Below the pieces are notes generated by a model. That model saw only the letters and a program-made list of their open reading frames with translations. It did no database searches and was not told the origin of the DNA. From Candidatus Hydrogenedentota bacterium (GTDB lineage Bacteria > Hydrogenedentota > Hydrogenedentia > Hydrogenedentales > SLHB01), in NCBI GenBank assembly GCA_013359265.1, contig JABWCD010000012.1:72458-136457 (forward strand): 64,000 nucleotides of DNA. The letters run 5' to 3'. Positions 1 through 7,551 of the stretch are shown here, piece after piece. How positions within the stretch are numbered: position 1 is the first letter of the stretch; each line of letters begins with the position of its first letter. Position numbers and translations under genes: made by a program.

Positions 1-277
1 ATGGGAAGTCGACGCCACTTTGAGGCACCGCGCCGTTCCCGATTTCTGGCAGTGTTACGACGATTTGCCTGCTGAGGTTCGCAGGGCCGCGGACAAAGCG
101 TTCGACCTCTAGAAACAAGACCCGCACCATCCTTCGCTACGATTCAAGCGCCTTCATAACGCCTGGTCGGTTAGAGTTGGTTCCGGTTATCGCGCTCTCG
201 CACATGAAGCACCGGATGGGTTTGTGTGGTACTGGATCGGCTCGCACTCCGAATATGACGGATTGATCAATCGTTGA
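1..277 (+). pseudogene. ParE/RelE-type toxin remnant with internal stop
   Basis: Reading frame 2 encodes a product resembling type II toxin-antitoxin toxins of the ParE/RelE fold, with PDFWQCYDDLPAEVRRAADKA, then DPHHPSLRFKRL, WSVRVGSGYRAL and finally VWYWIGSHSEYDGLI before a TGA at 275-277. These are the usual conserved blocks of small (about 90 aa) mRNA-interferase-like toxins. An in-frame TAG at 110-112 sits where relatives commonly have a large residue (a TGG to TAG change would explain it), so the protein should not be made full length. The reading frame is open to the left edge, and its start may lie outside the window. No antitoxin gene is seen downstream; one could lie to the left. 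The family call is by motif memory. Confidence 0.7.
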
Positions 278-280
278 ACC

Positions 281-574
281 CCCTTCGCGTACGCTCCTGA
301 AAACGTCTGCGCCGCCGATAAGGCGAATGTGGTTGTCGAGGATAACGCAGGTGTAGTGGCAGAGTCTTCTGCGTTGGCGGCAGTAGGCGAGGAAGCCGGT
401 GACGATCTCGACGTGCGGAGCGCTGGTGAATACCGGGATGCGTTCGACGATGGATGAGGTTACAGCGTAGAGGCTATCGTCGTCGATAGCGTGAGCGAAT
501 TCCGAGGAGTATGCGTCAAAGCAGAGCTTTTCAAGAGCGCGTTCCCAACTGGAAAGTTGGGAACGAGTAGCCAT
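281..574 (-). pseudogene. degenerate REP-associated tyrosine transposase fragment (IS200-like Y1 family)
   Basis: The N-terminal part of this minus-strand frame (start 574) reads like the front of a RAYT/IS200-type transposase: LYAVTSSIVERIPVFTS, VEIVTGFLAYCRQRRRL and VILDNHIRLIGGAD. In intact members the last block carries the catalytic His-x-His (NHxHxI). Here the second His is Arg (CAC to CGC), and the catalytic-tyrosine half is absent because the frame runs into the toxin remnant on the other strand. It is therefore a truncated, catalytically dead relic. A palindrome of the kind such transposases act on overlaps its first codons at 541-564. A hypothetical protein cannot be excluded, but the motif order is good. 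Confidence 0.6.
541..564. repeat. REP-like perfect palindrome
   Basis: GTTCCCAACT and AGTTGGGAAC form a perfect 10 bp inverted repeat around a 4 nt loop. It lies within the first codons of the RAYT-like remnant, matching the usual association of REP palindromes with REP-associated transposases. Confidence 0.6.
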
Positions 575-619
575 GTCTCAGGTTGGACATAAGGCAACCA
601 TGTCTCAGGTTGGACATAA
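571..619. repeat. 22 bp direct repeat, two copies (571-592, 598-619)
   Basis: A 22 bp sequence containing CATGTCTCAGGTTGGACAT occurs twice with a 27 bp period, separated by GGCAA. Each copy is itself partly palindromic (ATGTC...GACAT). It lies directly upstream of the transposase remnant and could be an element end or a protein-binding pair. Confidence 0.6.
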
Positions 620-782
620 TTTACCCTGAATCTAACGCAAAGCCTACGCGAAAGACGGTGTCAATCCCGTTCAACTGCCGTTCTTGCGCTCGGAGGGTGC
701 GAAGATGCGCGATCGCGTTGCGGTGCTGGGCGGGCGCGGGTAGAGTACGCGGGCAGACAGGGAGTCCACGGGGAATGGATCG

Positions 783-2039
783 ATGGGTGTGACAGTGCGC
801 CGCGAAACGGATGGGCCCGATTCCGGCGAAGGCCGCGCCATCGGCGTGGTCCCCGCGAAGGCGGACGTTGCTCCGACGCGCATTTCGTCCCTGGATGCGT
901 ACCGGGGCTTCGTCATCTTCCTGATGTGGACAGAGCTGATGCGGTTCGACCTTTTGGCGCAGGCGCACCCGGGCAGTTATTTCTGGCGGATCATGGCGTA
1001 TCACGGGGTTCACGTGCCGTGGGCGGGCGGTTCGCTTCACGATCTGATCCAGCCTTCGTTCGCGTTCATCGTGGGCGCGGCGCTGCCGTTCTCGCTGATG
1101 GCGCGGCAACACAAGGGCCAGTCGCGCCTGCGCATGACGGCCCACGCGTTTTGGCGCGCGTTCCTGCTCGTGTCGATTGGCATCTTCCTTCGATCGAACG
1201 GCGCGCCGATGACGAACTGGATTTTCGACGATACGTTGACCGTAATCGGTCTCGCGTACGGCTTCCTGTTTGTAATCGCATTTGGGCCCACGTGGTCCAG
1301 ATGGACCGTATTCGCACTTATCCTGATTGGATATTGGGCGGCGTTTGCGCTCTACCCGCTGCCGGGGCCCGATTTCGACTGGGCGCGGGCGGGCACGTCG
1401 CCGGATTGGCCGCATAATCTCACCGGGTTCGCGGCGCATTGGAACGGCAACACCAATCTGGGCTGGGCGTTCGATACGTGGTTTCTGAACCTGTTTCCAC
1501 GGCCGCGCCCGTTCTACGCGCACGTGGCGGGATATAGCACGCTGAACTTCGTTCCGACGATTGCGACAATGATTCTTGGACTTTTCGCAGGCGACGTGCT
1601 GAAAAGCGGCCGGACCGCAAGACAGAAGGTTCGGTGGCTGCTGGCGTACGGCGTTGCGGGAATCGCGCTCGGCTGGGTGCTTGGCGCGCTTGGAATCTGC
1701 CCCGTCGTGAAGCGCATCTGGACGCCGAGTTGGGTGTTGTACAGTGGCGGTTGGTGTTTCCTATTTCTCGCTGCGTTTTATTTCGTGATCGATGTTGCGA
1801 AGTTCCGGACGTGGTCGTTTCCGCTGACCGTTCTCGGCACGAACGCCATAGCCGCGTACTGCATGTGGCAACTGCTCGATTCGTTCACAAAGTCGAGCCT
1901 TAAGACTCACCTCGGCCAAGAGTTCTTCACGTTTCTCGGTACAGCGAACGAACCGCTCGCGCTCGGCGCGGCCGTGCTCGCGTGTTATTGGATCGTTCTG
2001 TATTGGATGTATCGGCGCAGAATCTTCCTGCGGGTGTAG
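783..2039 (+). CDS. DUF5009 / HGSNAT-like membrane acyltransferase
   Basis: A 418 aa polytopic membrane protein. After a ~40 aa polar N-terminus comes RISSLDAYRGFVIFLM, the hallmark opening of the DUF5009/YeiB-like family related to heparan-alpha-glucosaminide N-acetyltransferase. About ten hydrophobic segments follow, for example LTVIGLAYGFLFVIAFG and the C-terminal LALGAAVLACYWIVLYWMY. Family members are thought to pass acetyl groups across the membrane onto sugars; the substrate here is unknown. The start at 783 is preceded by GGGGAA at a suitable distance. The gene stands alone, with an RAYT/toxin scar upstream and a repeat-rich non-coding kilobase downstream. The family call is firm, the exact reaction is not. 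Confidence 0.85.
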   Translation: MGVTVRRETDGPDSGEGRAIGVVPAKADVAPTRISSLDAYRGFVIFLMWTELMRFDLLAQAHPGSYFWRIMAYHGVHVPWAGGSLHDLIQPSFAFIVGAALPFSLMARQHKGQSRLRMTAHAFWRAFLLVSIGIFLRSNGAPMTNWIFDDTLTVIGLAYGFLFVIAFGPTWSRWTVFALILIGYWAAFALYPLPGPDFDWARAGTSPDWPHNLTGFAAHWNGNTNLGWAFDTWFLNLFPRPRPFYAHVAGYSTLNFVPTIATMILGLFAGDVLKSGRTARQKVRWLLAYGVAGIALGWVLGALGICPVVKRIWTPSWVLYSGGWCFLFLAAFYFVIDVAKFRTWSFPLTVLGTNAIAAYCMWQLLDSFTKSSLKTHLGQEFFTFLGTANEPLALGAAVLACYWIVLYWMYRRRIFLRV

Positions 2040-2332
2040 TCTCCGGGCCGCGCGGGTGTTCAGCATCTGCGCAATCGCTCGCTGCAACTCAGATCCGAAT
2101 CAGTTTCTGATCTATATGCCCAGTGCGTTGCCGTTTGCCGGCCGTTACGCACTTGCGAATAAAGCCGTTATGGGTTGACGGAACCACAGTAAATCGTGGG
2201 TATGTGGAAACGGCGGGAGCGTCCTGATAATCGAAACAAGGAGTTCGGGGAAGTTGGCGCGATGGCCGAGCATTGCACTTCTATTGCATTTGCTTTGGGT
2301 GTTGCAGTGGGCGGCGGGCGTATAAGGACGGG

Positions 2333-2463
2333 GCGCGGAATAGCCGCAACCAAAGGGTTTTCTCAATCAATTTCAAATTTGAAATCTCAGAATTTCAGAG
2401 AACATCGCACTGAAGCAAAAGAGCTTACACGAGAAGCGCAAATATTTTTGGATATCTTCGGCA
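2333..2463 (+). repeat. dispersed ~130 bp repeat, copy A
   Basis: It begins GCGCGGAATAGCCGCAACC, contains a perfect 16 bp palindrome ATTTCAAATTTGAAAT, continues through CTCAGAATTTCAGAGAAC, and ends GGATATCTTCGGCA. The same ordered blocks recur at 2484, 2627 and 19602. Confidence 0.85.
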
Positions 2464-2483
2464 GCATAAAGCTGAGGGACCTA

Positions 2484-2623
2484 GCGCGGCTTGTGACCGC
2501 AACCAAAGAGTTGCATCAATCAATTGCAAATTTGAAATCTCAGAATTTAAGAGAACAACGCACTACAGCCAAAGCGCTTAGACGAGGGGGTTGGAATCTT
2601 CAGATATTCTCGCCGGAATCGAC
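2484..2623 (+). repeat. dispersed ~130 bp repeat, copy B (diverged)
   Basis: It shares GACCGCAACCAAAG, AAATTTGAAATCTCAGAATT and AGAGAACAACGCACTA with copy A, then has a diverged tail ending CGCCGGAATCGAC. The palindrome is interrupted (TTGCAAATTTGAAA). Confidence 0.8.
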
Positions 2624-2626
2624 GTA

Positions 2627-2758
2627 GCGCGGAATAGCCGCGACCAAAGGATTTTTCTCGATCAATTTCAAATTTGAGATTTCAGACAACAACGCACTGA
2701 AGCCAGAGAGCTTGCACGAGAAGTGCAAAGATTTTTGGTTGTCTTCGCCGGAATCGAT
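2627..2758 (+). repeat. dispersed ~130 bp repeat, copy C
   Basis: It begins GCGCGGAATAGCCGCGACC directly after copy B, has TTTCAAATTTGAGATTTCAG in the centre and CTTCGCCGGAATCGATC at the end. It has a small internal deletion relative to copy A after TTTCAG. Confidence 0.85.
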
Positions 2759-2887
2759 CCAAGGGACCGAAAGGACGCAAACGAGTGGAACGGGACGAAG
2801 TTTCGGGCGACATCCCCCGCCCTTCGGGCACCCCGCCAGCGTCGAGACTTCGGTGGGCAAGCCCCTTCAGAAGGGGGAATGATGTGT

Positions 2888-2989
2888 GTCGCGGCTGAGG
2901 GCTATATCGGGACGACAGTGGGTAGCGGCTGAGGGCCATACCGGGACGAATGTGGGTCGCGACTGTGGGGCATACCGTGACGAATGTGG
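2888..2989. repeat. 34 bp tandem repeat, three units
   Basis: Units at 2888-2921, 2922-2955 and 2956-2989 are head to tail with no spacer and share GCGGCTGAGGG..AT..CGGGACGA...GTGG. Units 2 and 3 differ from unit 1 by a few substitutions each. It ends about 28 bases beyond the miaA stop codon. Confidence 0.85.
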
Positions 2990-3017
2990 GTCCGTTGATA
3001 TCGTGGTGTACGTTGCG

Positions 3018-3935
3018 CTACTTACTCAGTTTGCGCAGCGCTTCGCCGGCGAGTTGTTCCAGGTTATCGGTCGCGTGGAGCCACTCGATGCGTTTGTCGG
3101 CGCGGAACCAGGTGAGTTGACGTTTGGCGAAGTTTCGGGTGAGTTGTTTCATACGGCCGGTGGCGTGTTCGAGGGATTGTTGGCCGTGGATGCAGGCGAG
3201 GAATTCGCGGTAGCCGAGTGAGCGCAATCGCATGATGTGGGGCGCGTGACCCAGTTCATCGAGACGGCGGACTTCGTCGATGAATCCGTTGGCGATCATG
3301 TGGTCGACGCGGGCGTTGATGCGTTCGTAGAGGACGGGGCGGGGCCAGTCGATGAGGACTTGCACGGCATCGAAGGGCGGGCGCGCGGCGCGGTGCCGGG
3401 CGTGGAGCGTGGAAAACGGTGCACCGGCGATCTCGTGGACTTCGAGGGCGCGGACGATGCGTTTCAGATCGGTCTGCTTGATTTGGGCGGCGTACGCGGG
3501 ATCGATTCGCTTCAACTGATCATACATCGCGGGCGTGCCGATCGCGCCGGCTTGCGCATGCAAGCGCTTGCGAATGGCGGCGTCGGCGCCGGGGCCGTCG
3601 AACAATCCGTCGATAAGCGCGCGCAGATAGAGCCCCGACCCGCCGACGACGACGGCGATTTTGCCGCGGTTGTTCAGATTGATGACGACTTCGCGCGCGA
3701 GGCGCTCGAACTCGCCCGCGGAAAAGGCCGTGCCCGGATCGAGGAAACCGACGAAGTGGTGCCTGACGCGTGCGCGCTCTTGCGGCGTGGGCGCTCCGGT
3801 GCCGATTTCCATGCCTTTGTATACCTGCATCGAGTCGGCGGAGACGATTTCGGTGTCGAGGCGTTCGGCGAGTTCGATGGCGAGGGCTGTCTTGCCGGAC
3901 GCGGTGGGCCCGACGACGGCGAGGATTTGCGTCAC
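3018..3935 (-). CDS. miaA: tRNA dimethylallyltransferase MiaA
   Basis: A 305 aa enzyme that transfers the dimethylallyl group of DMAPP to N6 of A37 in tRNAs reading UNN codons. The P-loop GPTASGKT is at residues 9-16, the SADSMQVYKGMEIGTGAPT block follows at about 34, VGGSGLYLRALIDGL is central, and RNFAKRQLTWFR lies near the C-terminus. All are MiaA signatures, and the length matches the family (about 300-316 aa). The GTG start at 3935 overlaps the mutL stop in a GTGA junction, so the frame upstream of 3935 is not used. mutL-miaA adjacency is also seen in enterobacteria. Translational coupling to mutL is likely. Confidence 0.97.
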   Translation of the reverse strand: MTQILAVVGPTASGKTALAIELAERLDTEIVSADSMQVYKGMEIGTGAPTPQERARVRHHFVGFLDPGTAFSAGEFERLAREVVINLNNRGKIAVVVGGSGLYLRALIDGLFDGPGADAAIRKRLHAQAGAIGTPAMYDQLKRIDPAYAAQIKQTDLKRIVRALEVHEIAGAPFSTLHARHRAARPPFDAVQVLIDWPRPVLYERINARVDHMIANGFIDEVRRLDELGHAPHIMRLRSLGYREFLACIHGQQSLEHATGRMKQLTRNFAKRQLTWFRADKRIEWLHATDNLEQLAGEALRKLSK

Positions 3936-5782
3936 TGCCGTCTCCGAAAGCTCTTCTCCATTTGCATCTGGGTGAGTTCGGTGATGATGGGCCGGCCGTG
4001 GGGGCAGGTGTACGGCGGGCGTATGCGCTGGAACCCGTCGAGCAGTTCGCGGCGTTCCTGCGGGGAGAGGCGGTCGCCGGCTTTCACCGAGCCTCGACAT
4101 GCTTCGACGGTGAGGCGCAACGCGTCCGACAGGAAATCCTCGCGGCTGAACAGTTCGCCCTGGGCGAGGTGATCGAGCACGCGGTAGATGGCGTCCGGCA
4201 CGCGCGCCTCGTCGTACAAATGGCAAATCGCGGTCACCTGAAAGGTCGATCCGCCGAACGGTTCGATTTCCATGCCGATACGGCGGAAGATGTCGAGGTT
4301 GGCTTCGAGGAGCTTCTGGTGCGAGGGCGGGACCTCGACCAACAGCGGCACGGCGAGTTGCTGTGCCTGGTAGTCGTGGTCCTCGAGGTCGGCAAACAGA
4401 CTGTCGTAACGCAGGCGCTCGTGCAGCGCGTGTTGATCGATGATGAGCAGGCGATCATTTTCCGGCACGAGCAGGTAGGTGTCGAACAATTGCATTGGCG
4501 CATCGGCGACGCGGTCCATCGGACGATATACGGCGGCGGGTTCCACTTTGCCGCCGTGTTCCGCCGCGCCGAACTCTGTCTGCACGGGCGCCGGCGTCGC
4601 TTCGCCGATGTCTGTACCGATGGAATCCGCCGCGACCACTTCAATGGGATCGGTATCTTCGCGCGGGACGTCGTCGATCTCGGCGGCTAGGTCGCGATAG
4701 TCCGCGATCTGTACGACGGTGCGTGGAGGCGCCGGTTGCGGGGTGTTTGCGGGAATCGCATGTGCGGACGGCGCCCCTATCGCGGCGAGGCGTTCACGCA
4801 CGATGTCGCGTACGGCGTCGCGCGCGGCGCGTTCGTCGCGAAAGCGGACTTCGCGTTTTGCGGGATGGATGTTGACGTCCACGAGGCGCGGATGCGTTTC
4901 GATGCTGACGATTCCGACGGGGTGCCTGCCGATCGTAAGCAGGGAGCGGTAGCCGTCTTCGAAGCCGTACTGCAGCGACCGGCTGACGATGGGGCGACGG
5001 TTCAGAAAGAAGTACTGGTGCGAGCGTTGCGAGCGCGACAGGGCGGGTGTGCCGATGATGCCGAAGACGCGCATGCCGGCCTGTTCGCCGTCGACATCGA
5101 CCATGTCTTTGAGAAAACTCAGTCCCCAGATAAGTGCGATGCGTTCGCGCAATGTCGCGGACTCCGGCACGTCGAGGAGGGTCTTGTCGTTGTGCGTGAG
5201 GTGAAACGCGATGCCGGTCTGCGCGAGCGCGTGGCGCTGTACGGTGTCAATGCACTGGCTCAATTCCGTGGTGATGCCTTTGAGAAACTTCGCGCGCACG
5301 GGCGTATTGAAGTATAGGCGGTTGACGGAAATGCGCGTGCCCGCGGGCGCGGCGACTTGATCGACATCGCGGAGCACGCCGCCTTCGATGCGAATGCGGG
5401 TGGCGGAATTGTCCTGTTGTCGGCGCGTGACGAGTTCGAAGCGCGATACGGCGGCAATACTCGCGAGGGCCTCGCCGCGGAAGCCCATGGTCACGATGTT
5501 GTCGAGGTCTTCGGCGCGGCGAATCTTGCTCGTGGTGTGGCGTTCGATCGCGAGGAGCGCGTCCTGCTCGGACATGCCGTGGCCGTTGTCGATGACTTCG
5601 ATGGTGCGGCGTCCCGCGGCGACGATACGTACCTGAACGCGGGTTGCGCGCGCGTCGATCGCGTTTTCGACGAGTTCCTTTACGACCGACGCGGGACGCT
5701 CGACGACTTCGCCCGCAGCGATGCGGTTCGCGACGGTTTCCGGCAAGGCGCGCACGGCGGGTATGGCGGTTCTCACGGTCAT
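3932..5782 (-). CDS. mutL: DNA mismatch repair protein MutL (endonuclease-type)
   Basis: A 616 aa mismatch-repair ATPase. The GHKL N-terminus is complete: VANRIAAGEVVERPASVVKE, ENAIDA, DNGHGM, RHTTSKI and GFRGEALASIA, with a transducer domain to about residue 330. The C-terminal dimerisation/endonuclease domain has DQHALHERLRYD (metal-binding motif, with Asp where Glu is usual at its end), ACRGSVKAGD and CPHGRPI, the set found in MutL proteins of organisms that lack MutH. It should therefore nick the nascent strand itself after MutS recognition. The last four bases overlap miaA. The start ATG at 5782 has a weak GGGAA upstream. No mutS is in the window. Confidence 0.97.
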   Translation of the reverse strand: MTVRTAIPAVRALPETVANRIAAGEVVERPASVVKELVENAIDARATRVQVRIVAAGRRTIEVIDNGHGMSEQDALLAIERHTTSKIRRAEDLDNIVTMGFRGEALASIAAVSRFELVTRRQQDNSATRIRIEGGVLRDVDQVAAPAGTRISVNRLYFNTPVRAKFLKGITTELSQCIDTVQRHALAQTGIAFHLTHNDKTLLDVPESATLRERIALIWGLSFLKDMVDVDGEQAGMRVFGIIGTPALSRSQRSHQYFFLNRRPIVSRSLQYGFEDGYRSLLTIGRHPVGIVSIETHPRLVDVNIHPAKREVRFRDERAARDAVRDIVRERLAAIGAPSAHAIPANTPQPAPPRTVVQIADYRDLAAEIDDVPREDTDPIEVVAADSIGTDIGEATPAPVQTEFGAAEHGGKVEPAAVYRPMDRVADAPMQLFDTYLLVPENDRLLIIDQHALHERLRYDSLFADLEDHDYQAQQLAVPLLVEVPPSHQKLLEANLDIFRRIGMEIEPFGGSTFQVTAICHLYDEARVPDAIYRVLDHLAQGELFSREDFLSDALRLTVEACRGSVKAGDRLSPQERRELLDGFQRIRPPYTCPHGRPIITELTQMQMEKSFRRRQ

Positions 5783-5841
5783 GTTGGGTTCCCGGCGCGT
5801 ATAGTAAGTTCAGCGAATGCGCGGCTGCAAACGGTCTCGGT

Positions 5842-5873
5842 AAAAACACAAGGGCGGCCCGGTGGGCCGCCCT
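5842..5873 (-). terminator. rho-independent terminator of lipoprotein gene 1
   Basis: On the minus strand AGGGCGGCCC-ACC-GGGCCGCCCT (10 bp stem, 3 nt loop) is followed by TGTGTTTTTA. It lies 25 bases past the stop at 5898 and also insulates mutL. Confidence 0.9.
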
Positions 5874-5897
5874 CGGAATCATTTAACGCGAACCGGA

Positions 5898-6305
5898 CTA
5901 CAGGACGTAATCGAGCGTCGCGTAGATTTCTTCGTCGCAGGTGCTCTTGCTCGGCTTAAGGATCGATTGTTGTTCGTAGGTGATGCAGAGGTGGGTCGAT
6001 TCGATTTCGACGCCCAACAGTTCGACGGTGTCTTCGCACACGCTCGGATCCGACACATCGAAGATTGCGCGGATGTCATACGACCCCATGGTGTACCCGC
6101 CCGCGGCGCCCGTCCCGCCGGGTGCGATGAGCTTGAGCACGCCATCGGGATAGGTTGACGCGCCCGCAGTCTTCGTGGCGAACTCGTCAAGCCAGAAATC
6201 GGTCTGGTTCTTTACGCAGATTTTGAACACGAGGAACTGGCAGCCCACCACCAAGGGCAGCGCTACCGCGGCCAGCACGGCCAACGATGCGATACGACGT
6301 GACAT
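5898..6305 (-). CDS. small lipoprotein, paralogue 1 of 3
   Basis: A 135 aa predicted lipoprotein of unknown function. MSRRIASLAVLAAVALPLVVGC ends in a lipobox (VVGC), so the mature protein starts at about Cys22. Conserved Cys residues follow in KICVKNQTD, SVCEDT and HLCITYE. The body FWLDEFATKTAG, TYPDGVLKLIAPGG and SYDIRAIFDVSD is almost identical to the next gene and clearly homologous to the third. The start at 6305 is set by GGGAGA just upstream and by alignment of the three copies. It has its own promoter (6363-6392) and terminator (5842-5873). I recognise no Pfam-type domain. Confidence 0.85.
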   Translation of the reverse strand: MSRRIASLAVLAAVALPLVVGCQFLVFKICVKNQTDFWLDEFATKTAGASTYPDGVLKLIAPGGTGAAGGYTMGSYDIRAIFDVSDPSVCEDTVELLGVEIESTHLCITYEQQSILKPSKSTCDEEIYATLDYVL

Positions 6306-6362
6306 GCGACATTCTCCCTTCTTCGCGCTATATACGTTGCCCCCACCAATTGGAGACGCGAC

Positions 6363-6392
6363 ATTGTACGACGAGGTGTATCGGTTTGTCGA
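6363..6392 (-). promoter_or_regulatory. sigma70-like promoter of lipoprotein gene 1
   Basis: On the minus strand TCGACA (6392-6387) is followed by an 18 bp spacer and TACAAT (6368-6363), about 60 bases before the start codon. The same -35 hexamer precedes paralogue 2. Confidence 0.6.
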
Positions 6393-6412
6393 TACCCGAT
6401 TTGGGGGGCGAT

Positions 6413-6447
6413 TAAAAAAATAGCGGGGGCCGCCCGCAGGCGGCCCC
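6413..6447 (-). terminator. rho-independent terminator of lipoprotein gene 2
   Basis: The minus-strand stem GGGGCCGCC / GGCGGCCCC (9 bp, 4 nt loop) is followed by a run of seven T after CGCTA. It lies between gene 2 and the promoter of gene 1. Confidence 0.92.
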
Positions 6448-6475
6448 ACGATTCACACTTTACACTTGGCGCGGT

Positions 6476-6883
6476 CTACAGTACGTAGTCAAGCGTCGCG
6501 TAGATTTCTTCCGAGCACGGCTCAGTGCCTTTGGTCAAGATGGTCTGCACTTCGTACGTAATGCAGAGGTGTGTGGACTCGATCTCGACGCCGAGCAGTT
6601 CGACCGTGTCCTCGCAGACGGCGTCGTCGGACACGTCGAAGATCGCGCGGATATCATAGGACCCCATGGTGTATCCACCTGCGGCACCCGTCCCGCCTGG
6701 GGCGATGAGCTTGAGCACGCCATCCGGATAGGTTGGGGCGCCCGCAGTCTTTGTTGCGAACTCGTCAAGCCAGAACTCGGTTTGGTTCTTGACGCAGATC
6801 TTGAATACGAGGAATTGGCACCCGACCACGAGAGGCAGGGCAACCGCCGCCAGAATGGCGAATGATGCAAGACGACGTGACAT
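6476..6883 (-). CDS. small lipoprotein, paralogue 2 of 3
   Basis: A 135 aa predicted lipoprotein with the same layout as the first: MSRRLASFAILAAVALPLVVGC signal with lipobox, then FKICVKNQTEFWLDEFATK, PTYPDGVLKLIAPGGTG and the conserved end EEIYATLDYVL. It differs from paralogue 1 at only a minority of positions, mostly near TILTKGTEPC, indicating a recent duplication. AGGGAGG lies at good spacing before the ATG at 6883. It is flanked by its own promoter (6944-6972) and terminator (6413-6447), so it is monocistronic. Function unknown; it likely sits in the outer membrane or periplasm. Confidence 0.85.
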   Translation of the reverse strand: MSRRLASFAILAAVALPLVVGCQFLVFKICVKNQTEFWLDEFATKTAGAPTYPDGVLKLIAPGGTGAAGGYTMGSYDIRAIFDVSDDAVCEDTVELLGVEIESTHLCITYEVQTILTKGTEPCSEEIYATLDYVL

Positions 6884-6943
6884 GTGTGTTCCTCCCTTTT
6901 TTCGCGCTGAAATGCGAACAACCCAATCGCAAAATCTGGGTGT

Positions 6944-6972
6944 ATTCTACGCGGGCGCGTTCGATTTGTCGA
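6944..6972 (-). promoter_or_regulatory. sigma70-like promoter of lipoprotein gene 2
   Basis: TCGACA (6972-6967), a 17 bp spacer, then TAGAAT (6949-6944) on the minus strand. It starts a few bases after the terminator of gene 3. Confidence 0.65.
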
Positions 6973-6977
6973 GAGGC

Positions 6978-7023
6978 AAAAAATAGGGCGGCGGGAACGG
7001 GCTTGCGCGCCGGTTCCCGCCGC
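6978..7023 (-). terminator. rho-independent terminator of lipoprotein gene 3
   Basis: The minus-strand stem GCGGCGGGAAC / GTTCCCGCCGC (11 bp) has a GC-rich 14 nt loop that can extend the stem and is followed by CCTATTTTTTG. Confidence 0.9.
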
Positions 7024-7048
7024 AAAGTGTCAAGAGTGAACTACGCGA

Positions 7049-7459
7049 TTAGAGAACGTAGTCTAACGTCGCGTAAATCTCTTCCGAGCATTCGCCGCCC
7101 TTGCCAACAATGTCTTGCACTTCGTACGTGATGCAAAGGTTCGTGTTTTCGATTTCAACACCGAGCACTTCGACGACGTCCTCGCAAATACTGTCGTCGG
7201 ACACGTCGAAGCTGGCGCGGAAGTCGTACGAACCGGCACCGTAGCCGCCGTCAAAATCCGAGCTACCGGGGGCCAGGTTCTTGATGGCCCCGTCCGGGTA
7301 CGTGGCCGCGCCGGCCACCTTGGACGCAAACTCTTCCAAGTAGTACTCCGTGTTGTTCTTGACACAAACCTTGAAGACCAGAAATTGGCAACCCACCACA
7401 AGGGGAAGGGCTACCGCCGCCAGCAAGGCCAGCGAAGCGATGCGACTGCGAACTGACAT
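7049..7459 (-). CDS. small lipoprotein, paralogue 3 of 3
   Basis: A 136 aa predicted lipoprotein and the most diverged of the three. MSVRSRIASLALLAAVALPLVV leads into the GC lipobox, followed by FKVCVKNNTEYYLEEFASK, TYPDGAIKNLAPGS, SYDFRASFDVSD, SICEDVVEVLGVEIENTNL and the same terminal block EEIYATLDYVL. AAGGAGG before the ATG at 7459 fixes the start. It probably resembles the ancestral copy from which 1 and 2 arose by tandem duplication, but the order of events is inference. It has its own promoter (7522-7551) and terminator (6978-7023). Confidence 0.85.
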   Translation of the reverse strand: MSVRSRIASLALLAAVALPLVVGCQFLVFKVCVKNNTEYYLEEFASKVAGAATYPDGAIKNLAPGSSDFDGGYGAGSYDFRASFDVSDDSICEDVVEVLGVEIENTNLCITYEVQDIVGKGGECSEEIYATLDYVL

Positions 7460-7521
7460 GTACGTTTCCTCCTTTGCTGCATTCCACTTAACAACAGCGT
7501 CCAGAACTCTGGAACGCCACC

Positions 7522-7551
7522 ATCCTACGAAATTGAACCGGGTGGACACAA
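7522..7551 (-). promoter_or_regulatory. possible promoter of lipoprotein gene 3
   Basis: TTGTGT (7551-7546), an 18 bp spacer, then TAGGAT (7527-7522) on the minus strand, in the same relative place as the promoters of paralogues 1 and 2 but weaker. Confidence 0.45.

Larger units (their letters stand above)
2040..3017. other. repeat-rich non-coding kilobase
   Basis: No credible gene was found here. The stretch holds three copies of a dispersed ~130 bp repeat (2333-2758), a short GC hairpin region near 2800-2876 that includes CCCCTTCAGAAGGGGG, and a 34 bp tandem repeat (2888-2989). The first 290 bases (2040-2332) show nothing recognisable. It lies between a plus-strand and a minus-strand gene that converge on it. 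Confidence 0.7.

Noticed and set aside
583-792. Short plus-strand open frame after the 22 bp repeat
   Set aside because: It starts inside the repeat, has no ribosome site and no recognisable product.
2888-2989. CRISPR array
   Set aside because: The 34 bp units are contiguous with no spacers and there are no cas genes in the window.
3237-4172. Long plus-strand open frame of 311 codons
   Set aside because: It is antisense to miaA and the end of mutL, which have clear motifs; GC-rich codon bias produces such shadows.
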